From contig NZ_LRFH01000014.1 of the NCBI RefSeq assembly GCF_001641825.1, positions 124,001-188,000 on the forward strand: a stretch of 64,000 bases of DNA. Reading direction: 5' to 3'. Numbering within the stretch: the stretch's first letter is position 1; every line of letters starts with the position of its first letter. Positions 14,040 through 23,612 of this stretch are shown piece by piece. Made by a program: the position numbers and the translations under genes. The stretch is from Guyparkeria sp. WRN-7. GTDB lineage: Bacteria; Pseudomonadota; Gammaproteobacteria; Halothiobacillales; Halothiobacillaceae. The notes beneath the pieces were generated by a model. It worked only from the letters and a program-made list of their open reading frames with translations. It searched no databases and had not been told where the DNA came from.

Positions 14040-14477
14040 ATGAAAACCTGGCAGGACTCCCGACTCACCGCCTTCCTCGTCACTCTCGGCCTCGCCATTA
14101 TCGGTGCGCTGGCCATCGGCCAGATCTACGACTACCTCGACCAGCGCCCGGCACAGTTTCTCGCCTCAGCCGCGGTCATTCTCGTCATTGCCCTGCTCGC
14201 CGCCCGGCTGACCCAGCGCCCCGCCAAGCCGAGCCTGCGCCCCAAGGAGGTCGCCGTCGAACACGATCCGGTGCGCGAGACCGGCACCGTTAAGTGGTTC
14301 AACGTCGACAAGGGCTTCGGCTTCATCATCCGCGAGAACGGCGAGGACCTGTTCGTCCACTTCCGCGCCATCAGCGACGGCGGCGCCTCGCGCCTGACCG
14401 AAGGCCAGAAGGTCGAGTACCAGATCGGTCAGGGGCGCAAGGGCCCGCAGGCCGAGGAAGTGCTCATCCTCGACTGA
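14040..14477 (+). CDS. Membrane-anchored cold-shock-domain protein
   Basis: 145 aa in two parts. Residues 10-29 and 40-56 are hydrophobic and look like two membrane helices. Residues 80-145 are a complete cold-shock domain with [16 protein letters not shown] (RNP1 KGFGFI at 91-96) and LFVHF (RNP2, 104-108). CSDs bind single-stranded RNA or DNA, so this should place a nucleic-acid-binding module on the cytoplasmic face of the membrane. The start is ATG at 14040 ([12 protein letters not shown]). The last 14 bp overlap the end of convergent oxyR. Confidence 0.85.
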   Translation: MKTWQDSRLTAFLVTLGLAIIGALAIGQIYDYLDQRPAQFLASAAVILVIALLAARLTQRPAKPSLRPKEVAVEHDPVRETGTVKWFNVDKGFGFIIRENGEDLFVHFRAISDGGASRLTEGQKVEYQIGQGRKGPQAEEVLILD

Positions 14478-15423
14478 CCGGCTCGCCGGCCGGCAACGGC
14501 TGGCAGCAGGCGGGCAGCGTCTCGCGGATCGAGCGCGCCAGCACGGCGACCGCCTGTGGGCGGGAGAACCGCCTGCGACTGGCCAGCGCGATGTCGCGAG
14601 CCGGGATGTCGCGGCCGAAGGGCAGATAACGCACCAGCGTCCGCGTCCCCGTCGCTTCGCTGTTCTCGGTCGAGGCGCAAGGCAGCACGGTGATGCCGGC
14701 GCCGCTCGCGACCATCATGCGCATGGTCTCCAGCGACCCGCCTTCGAGCGTGCGTTGCAGGCGGCCGAAGGTCCGGCCATCGTTGCAGCGTGGACAGACC
14801 CCCAGCACCTGATCGCGAAAGCAGTGGCCGCGGCCAAGCAGCAGCAGGTCGTGCTCGGCCAGCTGGTCGGGTTCCACGGCATCCTGCTCCGCCAGCGGAT
14901 GGTCGGCCGGCACGGCGACCGTGAATGGTTCCCGGTAGACCGGCTCGACCGTCACGCCCGGCGCCTCGAACGGCAGCGACAGCACCACCACGTCCAGCTC
15001 GCCGTGCTCGAGCTGTTCGGCGAGATCGGCCGTCATCCCCTCGGTGATCTCGATCGGCATCCGCGGGGCCAGTTCGTGCAGGCGGCCGATCAGGTGCGGC
15101 AGCAGGTAGGGGCCCACGGTGTGGATCAGCCCGACCCGCAGGGGCGCGGCCAGCGGATCGCGGCGGGTGTGGGCCAGGTCCTCGAGGCGCTCCATCTCGC
15201 CAAGCACCCGCTCGGCCTGCTCGATGATCGCCCGACCCTCGGGGGTGACCTGCACCTCCGAACGGCTGGCCCGCTCGAAGATCTGCACCCCCAACGACTC
15301 CTCCAGCCGTTTGACTCCGACGCTCAGCGTCGGCTGGCTGACGAAACAGCGAGCGGCGGCGCGGCCGAAGTGCAGCTCGCGCGCGACGGCAACCACGTAG
15401 CGGAGTTCGGTCAGTGAGGCCAT
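14464..15423 (-). CDS. oxyR: LysR-family hydrogen peroxide sensor OxyR
   Basis: Transcription activator switched on by disulfide formation. 319 aa. N-terminal winged helix-turn-helix (residues 1-60, [25 protein letters not shown] region) and a substrate-type sensor domain. The redox pair is C201 and C210 in [12 protein letters not shown], spaced as C199/C208 of E. coli OxyR. That spacing separates it from other LysR proteins such as CysB. Divergent from trxA, with a nested inverted repeat between them. Confidence 0.93.
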   Translation of the reverse strand: MASLTELRYVVAVARELHFGRAAARCFVSQPTLSVGVKRLEESLGVQIFERASRSEVQVTPEGRAIIEQAERVLGEMERLEDLAHTRRDPLAAPLRVGLIHTVGPYLLPHLIGRLHELAPRMPIEITEGMTADLAEQLEHGELDVVVLSLPFEAPGVTVEPVYREPFTVAVPADHPLAEQDAVEPDQLAEHDLLLLGRGHCFRDQVLGVCPRCNDGRTFGRLQRTLEGGSLETMRMMVASGAGITVLPCASTENSEATGTRTLVRYLPFGRDIPARDIALASRRRFSRPQAVAVLARSIRETLPACCQPLPAGEPVSRG

Positions 15424-15474
15424 GCAGAAGGGTTTCTCTTTGCGTCAGCGTGAGGGGCGGGCCATACTCGGAGA

Positions 15475-15511
15475 ATTCTGCCGAGCAGGCTCGGCCGATC
15501 GCCGGCAGAAT
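15475..15511. repeat. Nested inverted repeats in the oxyR-trxA intergenic region
   Basis: Outer arms ATTCTGCCG (15475-15483) and CGGCAGAAT (15503-15511) are perfect 9-bp inverted repeats. Inside, CCGAGC (15481-15486) and GCTCGG (15489-15494) form a second perfect 6-bp pair. It lies 52 bp upstream of the oxyR start and about 95 bp upstream of trxA. It could be an operator for one or both genes, though it does not match the OxyR ATAG-CTAT pattern. Confidence 0.5.
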
Positions 15512-15605
15512 AGCACTGCGGGGCGCATCCGCTTGAAATGCGGCGTCCAGGGATGAACAATTGCCCGACAGGCATTAACAGTCACTGATATTTAGGAGTC
15601 ATGCC

Positions 15606-15932
15606 GTGAGCGACAACATCGTCTACGTATCCGATGCGGATTTCGAAGCCCAGGTCATCAACAGCGACCAGCCGGTGCTGGTGGACTTCTGGGCCGAGTG
15701 GTGCGGCCCCTGCAAGATGATCTCGCCGATCCTCGACGAAGTCGCTGCCGACTACGCCGGCAAGCTCAAGATCGCCAAGGTCAACATCGACGAGAACCCG
15801 GAGACCCCGCGCCAGAACGGCATTCGCGGCATCCCGACCCTGATGCTGTTCAAGAACGGCAAGGTCGAGGGCACCAAGGTCGGCGCCGTCTCCAAGTCGC
15901 AGCTGACCGACTTCATCGACTCGGCACTGTAA
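15606..15932 (+). CDS. trxA: Thioredoxin 1
   Basis: Small dithiol reductase of the cytoplasm. 108 aa. Active site WCGPC at 32-36 and the cis-Pro loop [10 protein letters not shown]. The start is GTG at 15606: AGGAG at 15594-15598 is spaced 7 nt from it, whereas the ATG at 15601 is out of frame and too close. It is followed 249 bp later by rho, the same trxA-rho order as in E. coli. Confidence 0.97.
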   Translation: MSDNIVYVSDADFEAQVINSDQPVLVDFWAEWCGPCKMISPILDEVAADYAGKLKIAKVNIDENPETPRQNGIRGIPTLMLFKNGKVEGTKVGAVSKSQLTDFIDSAL

Positions 15933-16181
15933 CGACGGGTCACGCCAACCGGCGAGCAGGCGGGGCTGCACGGCCTCGCCCGCATCACGAAAAAAGACCT
16001 TGACATGTTTGGCAAGCAGCCGGTTCTGTGCCAAACTCCCGCCAGCTAACGACGACACGCCCCTTCTGTCGTCCGGTCGCACCTCGGCGACCTTCCGATC
16101 TCAGCAGTTGATTTCACCCTTCGACATCCCGTTGATTATCCATCTGTGGCCCGCCTGGGTCCCCACGACGAATCCATCCGA

Positions 16182-17441
<1,260 letters not shown>

Positions 17442-17463
17442 CACGCCGCCGCCCCGGAACGAG

Positions 17464-17494
17464 AAACCCCGGCCATGTGCCGGGGTTTTCTTTT
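17464..17494 (+). terminator. Rho-independent terminator after rho
   Basis: Perfect 10-bp stem AAACCCCGGC (17464-17473) and GCCGGGGTTT (17479-17488) with a CATGT loop, followed by a T-rich tail TCTTTT. It lies between convergent rho and the peroxiredoxin gene and may act in both directions. Confidence 0.85.
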
Positions 17495-17506
17495 GCCTGG
17501 GATGCG

Positions 17507-18025
17507 TTAGCCGCCCTGCAATGCCTCGAGGTCGTCGAGCACCTCCTTGACGTGCTCGTCGGGGTCCACCTTGCGGTAGATCCGCGCGATGTTGCCGTCG
17601 GGGCCGATGATGAAGGTCTGACGCTTGGCAAACCTCACCACCAGGAAATCGCTCAGCGCCCCGTAGCGCTCGACCACCTTGCCCTCCGGGTCGGCCAGCA
17701 GCGGGAAGGGTAGCTCGTACTTGGCGGCGAATGCGGCATGGCTGGCGACATCGTCCATGCTCACCCCCAGCACCACGGCGTTCTGCGCGATCAGCCGGTT
17801 GATGTTGTCGCGGAAGCTGCAGGCCTCGGTGGTGCAGCCGGGGGTGTCGTCCTTGGGGTAGAAGTAGAGCACCACCCAGTCGCCACGATAGTCGGCAAGC
17901 GAGCGGGCCTCGCCGTCCTGATCGGGCAGAACGAACCCCGGTGCGGGGTCGCCCACCGACAGGTCGCCGGCCTGGGCCGTGCCGACAAGCAGGAAAGACG
18001 CGAGCAGAGGAAGAAAGCGACGCAT
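17507..18025 (-). CDS. Exported Bcp/PrxQ-type peroxiredoxin
   Basis: Thiol peroxidase probably working outside the cytoplasm. 172 aa with an N-terminal signal peptide (MRRFLPLLASFLLVGTAQA, cleavage after A19). The peroxidatic Cys is C64 in DTPGCTTEAC and the likely resolving Cys is C69, the 5-residue spacing of PrxQ/Bcp. YFYPKDD and the downstream FIIGPDGNIARIY are family features. Most Bcp proteins are cytoplasmic; the signal peptide is the unusual point. Convergent with rho. Confidence 0.88.
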   Translation of the reverse strand: MRRFLPLLASFLLVGTAQAGDLSVGDPAPGFVLPDQDGEARSLADYRGDWVVLYFYPKDDTPGCTTEACSFRDNINRLIAQNAVVLGVSMDDVASHAAFAAKYELPFPLLADPEGKVVERYGALSDFLVVRFAKRQTFIIGPDGNIARIYRKVDPDEHVKEVLDDLEALQGG

Positions 18026-18112
18026 GAGATGTTCACCGTGACGGGCTATCCGGACACGGAGTAAAGCAGCTTTTTCACCGATGGCCAGTCACGCCATGCG
18101 TCGATATGCCAA

Positions 18113-19387
18113 TCAGCCTCGGCCGATCGCCCGCCAGCCGATATCACGGCGGCAGAACCCGCCCTCGAAATGGACCTTGTCGACCCCGGCGTAGGCGGCC
18201 TGCTGCGCCGTCTCGACGGTCTCGCCCAGCGCGGTGATGCAGAGCACCCGCCCGCCGTTGGTGACGACACTGCCGTCTTTCTCGGCCGTGCCGGCATGGA
18301 AGGCCTTCACGCCTTCGGGCAGCTGGTCGAGGCCGGTGATCACGTCGCCCTTCGAGGAGCTTTCCGGGTAACCGGCCGAGGCCAGCACCACGCCCACGGC
18401 CGCATCATTGCGCCACTCGGCGCGGGTCTTGTCGAGCCTGCCGTTGACGCCGGCCTCGACCAGGTCGACCAGGTCGCTGTCCAGGCGCATCAGCACCGGC
18501 TGGGTCTCCGGGTCGCCGAAGCGGCAGTTGAACTCGAGCACCTGCGGCTCACCGTCGGAACCGATCATCAGGCCGGCGTAGAGAAAGCCGGTGTAGGGCA
18601 GGCCGTCGAGGGCCATGCCCTTTACGGTCGGCTCGATCACCTGCTCCATGACCTTGGCGATCATGGCCTCGTCGAGCACCGGGGCGGGCGAGTAGGCGCC
18701 CATGCCGCCGGTATTGGGCCCCTTGTCGCCCGCGTCGCGGGCCTTGTGGTCCTGGCTGGAGGCCATCGGCAGGACGTGTTCGCCGTCCACCATGACGATG
18801 AAGCTCGCCTCCTCGCCCTCGAGGAACGACTCGACCACGACGCGCGCACCGGCCGCGCCGAACTGACCACCGAAGATGTCGCGGATGGCCGCCTCGGCCT
18901 CCTCGATGCTCTGGGCGACGATCACGCCCTTGCCGGCCGCCAGGCCGTCGGCCTTCACTACCACCGGCGCACCGTGTTCGTGGACGAAGTCGATCGCCGG
19001 GGCGGCCGTGTCGAACACCCGGTAGGTGGCCGTGGGGATGCCGTGGCGCTCCATGAAGTCCTTGGCGAAGGCCTTGGAGCCCTCCAGCTGGGCGGCCTTC
19101 TGGGTCGGGCCGAAGATGGCGAGACCGGCGTCGCGGAAGGTGTCGACCACACCCTCGACCAGCGGCGCCTCGGGGCCGACCACGGTCAGGTCGACCGCAT
19201 TGTCGGCAGCAAAGGCGACCAGTTCGGCGACGTTGGTCGCGGAAATCGGCACGTTGCGGCACTTGGCCTCTTCGGCGGTGCCGGGGTTGCCGGGGGCGAC
19301 GAAGACCGTTTCCACCCGCGCGGACTGGGCGATCTTCCATGCCAGGGCGTGCTCGCGGCCGCCTCCACCGATAACCAGTACCTTCAT
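18113..19387 (-). CDS. purD: Phosphoribosylamine-glycine ligase
   Basis: ATP-grasp enzyme of de novo purine synthesis, making GAR. 424 aa from the ATG at 19387 (MKVLVIGGGGREHALAWKI); the frame continues upstream to 19468 but family similarity starts here. Conserved VGPEAPLVEGVVD, VVKADGLAAGKGV, DHKARDAGDKGPNTGGMGAYSP-type region and LEFNCRFGDPETQ. It stands alone; purH is 40 kb away. Divergent from trmL. Confidence 0.96.
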   Translation of the reverse strand: MKVLVIGGGGREHALAWKIAQSARVETVFVAPGNPGTAEEAKCRNVPISATNVAELVAFAADNAVDLTVVGPEAPLVEGVVDTFRDAGLAIFGPTQKAAQLEGSKAFAKDFMERHGIPTATYRVFDTAAPAIDFVHEHGAPVVVKADGLAAGKGVIVAQSIEEAEAAIRDIFGGQFGAAGARVVVESFLEGEEASFIVMVDGEHVLPMASSQDHKARDAGDKGPNTGGMGAYSPAPVLDEAMIAKVMEQVIEPTVKGMALDGLPYTGFLYAGLMIGSDGEPQVLEFNCRFGDPETQPVLMRLDSDLVDLVEAGVNGRLDKTRAEWRNDAAVGVVLASAGYPESSSKGDVITGLDQLPEGVKAFHAGTAEKDGSVVTNGGRVLCITALGETVETAQQAAYAGVDKVHFEGGFCRRDIGWRAIGRG

Positions 19388-19449
19388 GTCGTCACCTCTT
19401 GCATCGATTCGTCTGGGCGCGGGGCGCTCGGCCCCGGCCGGATGCGGCC

Positions 19450-19455
19450 TATAAT
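19450..19455 (+). promoter_or_regulatory. Perfect TATAAT -10 element just upstream of trmL
   Basis: TATAAT at 19450-19455 ends 6 nt before the trmL ATG at 19462. A start site at the usual distance would coincide with the ATG, giving a leaderless or nearly leaderless message. No Shine-Dalgarno is visible upstream of that ATG. No good -35 was found, so this remains a candidate. Confidence 0.4.
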
Positions 19456-19461
19456 GCCAAA

Positions 19462-19923
19462 ATGCCATCGATCATGCTGTTCGAACCGGAAATCCCGCCC
19501 AATACCGGCAACCTGATCCGGCTGTGCGCCAACACCGGCTCGGCGCTGCACCTGGTCGAGCCGCTGGGCTTCTCGCTCTCGGACAAGGCGCTGCGTCGCG
19601 CGGGGCTCGACTACCATCAGCTCGCCCACGTGCACCGTCATGCCGATCTCGAGCAGGCGCGTGCCGCGGCGCCCGGGCGGATGCTCGCCTTCTCCACGCG
19701 CGGCACCACCCGCTACGACCGGATCGCCTACCGGCCGGACGACGTGCTGCTGTTCGGCCCGGAGACCCGCGGCCTGCCCGACGCGGTGCTCGAGGGGCTG
19801 CCGGAATCGCAGCGACTCTACCTGCCGATGGTGCCGGACTCGCGCAGCCTGAACCTCGCCAACGCCGCCGCGGTGGCCTTCTTCGAGGCCTGGCGACAAC
19901 TCGACTTCACGGGGGCCACATGA
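19462..19923 (+). CDS. trmL: tRNA (cytidine34/uridine34-2'-O)-methyltransferase TrmL
   Basis: SPOUT methyltransferase that 2'-O-methylates the wobble base of tRNA-Leu. 153 aa from the ATG at 19462 (MPSIMLFEPEIPPNTGNLIR). Knot motifs VLLFGPETRGLPDAVL and LYLPMVPDSRSLNLANAAAV are those of YibK/TrmL. Its stop overlaps the start of trmO (ATGA), so the two are coupled. The start has no visible ribosome binding site. Confidence 0.93.
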   Translation: MPSIMLFEPEIPPNTGNLIRLCANTGSALHLVEPLGFSLSDKALRRAGLDYHQLAHVHRHADLEQARAAAPGRMLAFSTRGTTRYDRIAYRPDDVLLFGPETRGLPDAVLEGLPESQRLYLPMVPDSRSLNLANAAAVAFFEAWRQLDFTGAT

Positions 19924-20627
19924 GCCAACACTGGGAAATGGCGCCCATCGGCCACATCGAGAGCCCCTATCGCGAGGGGTTCGGCATTCCGCGCCAGTCG
20001 GGCATCGTGCCGGCGGCCACCGGCGTCCTCGTCCCTGCCGATGGGTGGAACGAGCCGAGCGCCTGGCAGGGCATCGAGGCGTTCTCGCACCTGTGGCTGG
20101 TGTGGGTGTTCCACGCCAAGCGGCGCATGCAGGCGGGCGACAGCAAGGCGGTGCGCCCGCCGCGGCTGGGCGGCAACGAGCGGGTGGGGGTGTTCGCCAG
20201 CCGCGCCCCGGTAAGACCCAACCCGATCGGGCTGTCGGTGGTGCGGCTGATCGACGTCCAGCGCGGTGAGGACGGCGTGCGGTTGCATCTCGGCGGGCTC
20301 GATCTGCTCGACGGCACCCCGATCCTCGACGTCAAGCCGCACGTGCCTTACGCCGACTGCCCGGCGGACAGTCGCGGCGGCTGGGCGAGCACGCCGCCGG
20401 AGCGGCTGGCGGTGATCTGGGGGGCGGCCGAACCGTGGCTGGAACGACTGAGCGCCGATCGGGTGGCGCTGATCGAGCAGACCCTGGCACAGGACCCGCG
20501 TCCGGCCTTCCACGACGACCCGGAGCGGGTCTACGGCATGCGGATCGAGGACATCGACGTGCGTTTCGTGGTGCGCGAGCACCGCGCGGAGATCCGGGAG
20601 ATCGTCCCGGCGGAGCCGGGCGACTGA
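19920..20627 (+). CDS. trmO: tRNA (N6-threonylcarbamoyladenosine37-N6)-methyltransferase TrmO
   Basis: Adds the methyl group of m6t6A37 in tRNA-Thr. 235 aa from the ATG at 19920 (MSQHWEMAPIGHIESPYREG), which overlaps the trmL stop. APVRPNPIGLSVVRL and LLDGTPILDVKPHVPYAD are the signature motifs of the YaeB/TsaA (TrmO) family. Ends one base before convergent gpsA. Confidence 0.93.
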   Translation: MSQHWEMAPIGHIESPYREGFGIPRQSGIVPAATGVLVPADGWNEPSAWQGIEAFSHLWLVWVFHAKRRMQAGDSKAVRPPRLGGNERVGVFASRAPVRPNPIGLSVVRLIDVQRGEDGVRLHLGGLDLLDGTPILDVKPHVPYADCPADSRGGWASTPPERLAVIWGAAEPWLERLSADRVALIEQTLAQDPRPAFHDDPERVYGMRIEDIDVRFVVREHRAEIREIVPAEPGD

Positions 20628-21638
20628 TCAGGTCTCGTCGTGGCCCTGCTCGCGGGAGAGCAGCTCGCTGACCGCCTCGCGCGCCGGCAGTCCCTCGTAG
20701 AGGACGCGGTAGACGCACTCGGTGATCGGCAGCTCCTGACCACTCGCCTGCGCCAGCCGGCGTCCCTCGCGCGCAGCGCTGATGCCTTCGACGGCCTGGC
20801 CGATCGCGGCGACCGCCGCGTCCACCGACTCGCCGCGCGCCAGACGCAGGCCGAACTGGCGATTGCGGGAGTGGTCGTCGGTACAGGTCAGCACCAGGTC
20901 CCCCAGGCCGGCCAGGCCGAAGAAGGTCTCGGCCCGGGCGCCCATCGCCTCGCCCAAGCGCATGATCTCGGCCAGACCCCGGGTGATCAGGGCCGCCCGG
21001 GCGTTGGCGCCGAAGCCGAAGCCGTCGGACACGCCGGCGGCGATCGCCAGCACGTTCTTCAGGCCGCCGGCCAGCTCGATGCCGATCACGTCGCTGCTCG
21101 GATAGCAGCGGATGTGATCGTTTCGCAGCCCCTCGGCAACCGTCTCGGCCACCCGGCGGTCGCGGCTGCCCACGGCCAGCGCGGCCGGTCGGCCGTGGGC
21201 CACCTCGATGGCGAAGGTCGGCCCGGAGACGACCGCGAACGCGACATCGCCGAGCGCATCGGCGACCAGTTCGTCGATCCGCCGCCCGGTGCCCGGTTCG
21301 AAACCCTTGGATGCCGTGACGTAGACCGCCGAGCGCGGCAGGGTCTCGCGATGCTCGTCAAGGAATTCGCCCAGGATCTTGGTGGGCAGCACCAGCCAGA
21401 CCTGCTCGGCACCCTCGACCGCCTCGGCCAGGTCACAGCCGGCCTGCAGCGCGTCGGGGAGGTTCACCCCGGGCAGGTAACGCGGGTTCTGGTGCTGACG
21501 GTCGATGGCGGCCGCCTGCTCGCAGTCGCGCGCCCACAGGCGCACCGTTGCGCCGTTGGACGCCAGCAGCCCCGCCAGCGCCGTGCCCCAGGAGCCGGCG
21601 CCGAGAACCGCGATCCGTGTGGGTTGCGCCTCGCTCAT
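20628..21638 (-). CDS. gpsA: Glycerol-3-phosphate dehydrogenase [NAD(P)+]
   Basis: Reduces dihydroxyacetone phosphate to sn-glycerol-3-phosphate for phospholipid synthesis. 336 aa from the ATG at 21638 (MSEAQPTRIAVLGAGSWGTA); a longer start at 21674 would overlap secB. The Rossmann motif GAGSWGTALA, the VVSGPTFAIEVAHG segment and GGLKNVLAIAAGVSDG with the catalytic Lys are present. It lies 10 bp after secB, last gene of the rhodanese-grxC-trxC-secB-gpsA run. Confidence 0.96.
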   Translation of the reverse strand: MSEAQPTRIAVLGAGSWGTALAGLLASNGATVRLWARDCEQAAAIDRQHQNPRYLPGVNLPDALQAGCDLAEAVEGAEQVWLVLPTKILGEFLDEHRETLPRSAVYVTASKGFEPGTGRRIDELVADALGDVAFAVVSGPTFAIEVAHGRPAALAVGSRDRRVAETVAEGLRNDHIRCYPSSDVIGIELAGGLKNVLAIAAGVSDGFGFGANARAALITRGLAEIMRLGEAMGARAETFFGLAGLGDLVLTCTDDHSRNRQFGLRLARGESVDAAVAAIGQAVEGISAAREGRRLAQASGQELPITECVYRVLYEGLPAREAVSELLSREQGHDET

Positions 21639-21648
21639 GCGTCGACGA

Positions 21649-22158
21649 TCAGTTGGGACGGGCGTCGCCGGCACCTTCGGCCTGCGCCGCGCGCTGCTGC
21701 TCGTGTTGCGCGTACAGGGCGTCGAAGTTGATCGGCTGCAGGACCATCTGCGGGAAGCCGCCCTTCATCACCAGATCGCCAACCGTCTCGCGGATGTAGG
21801 GGAAGATCAGCGTCGGGCAGTAGGCGCCCAGCAGCTGGCGACGGGTGGCGTCGTCGAACCCCTTGATGGTGAACACGCCCGCGTACTCGACCTCGGCGAG
21901 ATAGATGGTCTTCTCGTCGTGCGTGGCGGTGACGGTGATCGTCAGCTCGGTCTCGAAGGTGTTATCGCTCAGGCGAGTGGCGTTGTTGCCCACCTGGACG
22001 TTGATCTCGGGCTTCCAGTCGTCGCGCGTGAAGATGTCCGGCGCCTGCGGCGACTCGAACGACAGGTCCTTGAGATAGACCTTCTGCACGAAGAACTGCT
22101 GCTGGTTTTCCTCGCCTGCCTGGCCGTTGCCGGCGGCGTTGTTCTCACCTTCTGCCAT
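21649..22158 (-). CDS. secB: Protein-export chaperone SecB
   Basis: Tetrameric chaperone that keeps preproteins unfolded and delivers them to SecA. 169 aa. FFVQKVYLKDLSFESPQAPDIF and the C-terminal LIFPYIRETVGDLVMKGGFP region are diagnostic. The gene has the same neighbours as in E. coli (grxC upstream, gpsA downstream), with trxC added between grxC and secB. Confidence 0.97.
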   Translation of the reverse strand: MAEGENNAAGNGQAGEENQQQFFVQKVYLKDLSFESPQAPDIFTRDDWKPEINVQVGNNATRLSDNTFETELTITVTATHDEKTIYLAEVEYAGVFTIKGFDDATRRQLLGAYCPTLIFPYIRETVGDLVMKGGFPQMVLQPINFDALYAQHEQQRAAQAEGAGDARPN

Positions 22159-22192
22159 GTCGGTGTTTCCTGATCGTCGTAATGGATGGTGT

Positions 22193-22630
22193 TCAGCGGA
22201 TGCCGTGCCCGGCGAGCCATTGCGCGAGCTGCGCGGCCGGCAGGGCGCCGGAAAGGCGGTCGATCTCGCGACCGCCGGAGAAGAGGATCATCGTCGGGAT
22301 GCTGCGGATGCCGAAGCGCGCCGAGACATTCGGTGCCCGCTCGGTCTCGAGCTTGGCGACCACCAGCCGGCCGCGGTAGTCGTTCGCCAACTGGTCGAAG
22401 GTGGGCGCCATCATCTTGCACGGCCCGCACCACTCGGCCCAGAAGTCGACCAGCACCGGCAGGTCGTTGCGGCCGACGTGGCGGTCGAAGCCGGCCTCGT
22501 CGAGCGTCACCGGCCGGCCGGGAAACAGCGCCTGGCCGCAGCGACCGCAGTTGCCGCCGCCCAGCCGCTCGGCGGGCAGGCGGTTGACCGCCCCGCAGGC
22601 GGGGCAGACCACGTGTTTCGAGTCACTCAT
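22193..22630 (-). CDS. trxC: Thioredoxin 2 (zinc-finger thioredoxin)
   Basis: Thioredoxin with an N-terminal zinc-binding module: C9-x2-C12 and C28-x2-C31, followed by a thioredoxin fold with active site WCGPC (C68/C71) and SIPTMILF. 145 aa, near the 139 of E. coli TrxC. In E. coli, TrxC belongs to the OxyR regulon. Placement between grxC and secB differs from E. coli. Confidence 0.95.
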   Translation of the reverse strand: MSDSKHVVCPACGAVNRLPAERLGGGNCGRCGQALFPGRPVTLDEAGFDRHVGRNDLPVLVDFWAEWCGPCKMMAPTFDQLANDYRGRLVVAKLETERAPNVSARFGIRSIPTMILFSGGREIDRLSGALPAAQLAQWLAGHGIR

Positions 22631-22694
22631 CGCGGGAAACCCTCTCCTTGATCCCGGTCGTCATGATAGCGCGCCGGGCGAGCAACGGGAGGCT

Positions 22695-23021
22695 TCAGGC
22701 TCCGTCGACGGGCGGCTCGCCAGTGGCGCGGCGGGACTCGAGCTCTACCAGCGGCATCAGCTTGTCGCCGCGATCCAGGGCGGCAAGCTCATCGTAACCG
22801 CCGACATGGGTCTCGCCGATGAAGATCTGCGGCACCGTCAACCGCTTGGCCCGCTGGATCATCTCGTCCTTCTTCGCCGCCGACAGCTGGACGTTGATCG
22901 ACTCGAACTCGAGCCCGCGCTTGTTTAGCAGGCGCTTGGCGAAATGGCAGAACGGGCAGAGCGGACTCTGGTAGACAACGATGGGCGGCTGGTCGACCGC
23001 CCGAGAGGTATCGCCGGTCAT
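22695..23021 (-). CDS. grxC: Glutaredoxin 3
   Basis: Glutathione-dependent disulfide reductase. 108 aa, slightly longer than E. coli GrxC because of about 12 extra N-terminal residues. Active site CPFC at 22-25, RAKRLTVPQIFIGETHVGGYDEL with the cis-Pro and glutathione-binding region. It lies 8 bp after the rhodanese gene. Confidence 0.95.
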   Translation of the reverse strand: MTGDTSRAVDQPPIVVYQSPLCPFCHFAKRLLNKRGLEFESINVQLSAAKKDEMIQRAKRLTVPQIFIGETHVGGYDELAALDRGDKLMPLVELESRRATGEPPVDGA

Positions 23022-23029
23022 GAGGCGTC

Positions 23030-23458
23030 TTACTTGCCCTTGGCGACCGGGTAGTTCTGGCCTTCCCAGGCGATGATGCCCCCGCCGAGATGGCTGACGT
23101 TCTCGAAACCGCCCTTGACCAGGATATTCGCCGCCGTCGCCGAGCGGTTGCCCGAGCGGCAGTAGAGCACCACCTCGTCGGGGTTGTCGCTCTTGATGTC
23201 ACCAAGCTTGTTTTCCAGCTTGCCCAGCGGGATGTGCTGCGCGCCCTTGATGTGGCCCGCCTTCCATTCGTTGTCCTCGCGCACGTCGATCAGGGCCACA
23301 CCGTCGCGCCCCGCCTTGCGGGCAACCTCGGCGGGATCGAGTGTCTTGAACTTCTGCATGCGTCGCGACAGTTCGTTGCTGATAAGCAGGATGATCAGGA
23401 CGATCGCCACGGTGGACAGGACCCAGTGGCGAGTGAGGAAATCGATGAAGGATTCCAT
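23030..23458 (-). CDS. Membrane-anchored rhodanese-like protein (YibN type)
   Basis: 142 aa from the ATG at 23458. One membrane helix at about 11-28 (HWVLSTVAIVLIILLISNEL), then a single rhodanese domain with the persulfide-forming Cys C100 in YCRSGNRS. The rhodanese module should handle sulfane sulfur at the membrane; the substrate is unknown. Same gene order as E. coli yibN-grxC-secB-gpsA. An upstream in-frame ATG at 23515 adds residues without family likeness. Confidence 0.9.
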   Translation of the reverse strand: MESFIDFLTRHWVLSTVAIVLIILLISNELSRRMQKFKTLDPAEVARKAGRDGVALIDVREDNEWKAGHIKGAQHIPLGKLENKLGDIKSDNPDEVVLYCRSGNRSATAANILVKGGFENVSHLGGGIIAWEGQNYPVAKGK

Positions 23459-23529
23459 GAACGGTTCTCGGGGTTCTTCTCGAAAGTCGGAGACGAGGGA
23501 TGCTGCGCCATACAATGGCCGGGGCGCGC

Positions 23530-23573
23530 AAAAAATTCAAGGCACCGTCGGCGCAGAGCCGATGCGGTGCCTT
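23530..23573 (-). terminator. Terminator after the ArsR-DUF2892 pair
   Basis: Stem AAGGCACCG (23539-23547) and CGGTGCCTT (23565-23573), extended inside by TCGGC/GCCGA. On the minus strand it is followed by a T-rich run (complement of 23530-23538). It separates the ArsR-DUF2892 transcript from the rhodanese-grxC operon. Confidence 0.75.
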
Positions 23574-23612
23574 GCGGAGAGCAGGCCCGGCATCACCGGG
23601 CTTGCCTCGTCT

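Noticed and set aside
16000-16036. Perfect TTGACA in the rho leader
   Set aside because: No acceptable -10 at 16-18 nt, so not listed as a promoter.
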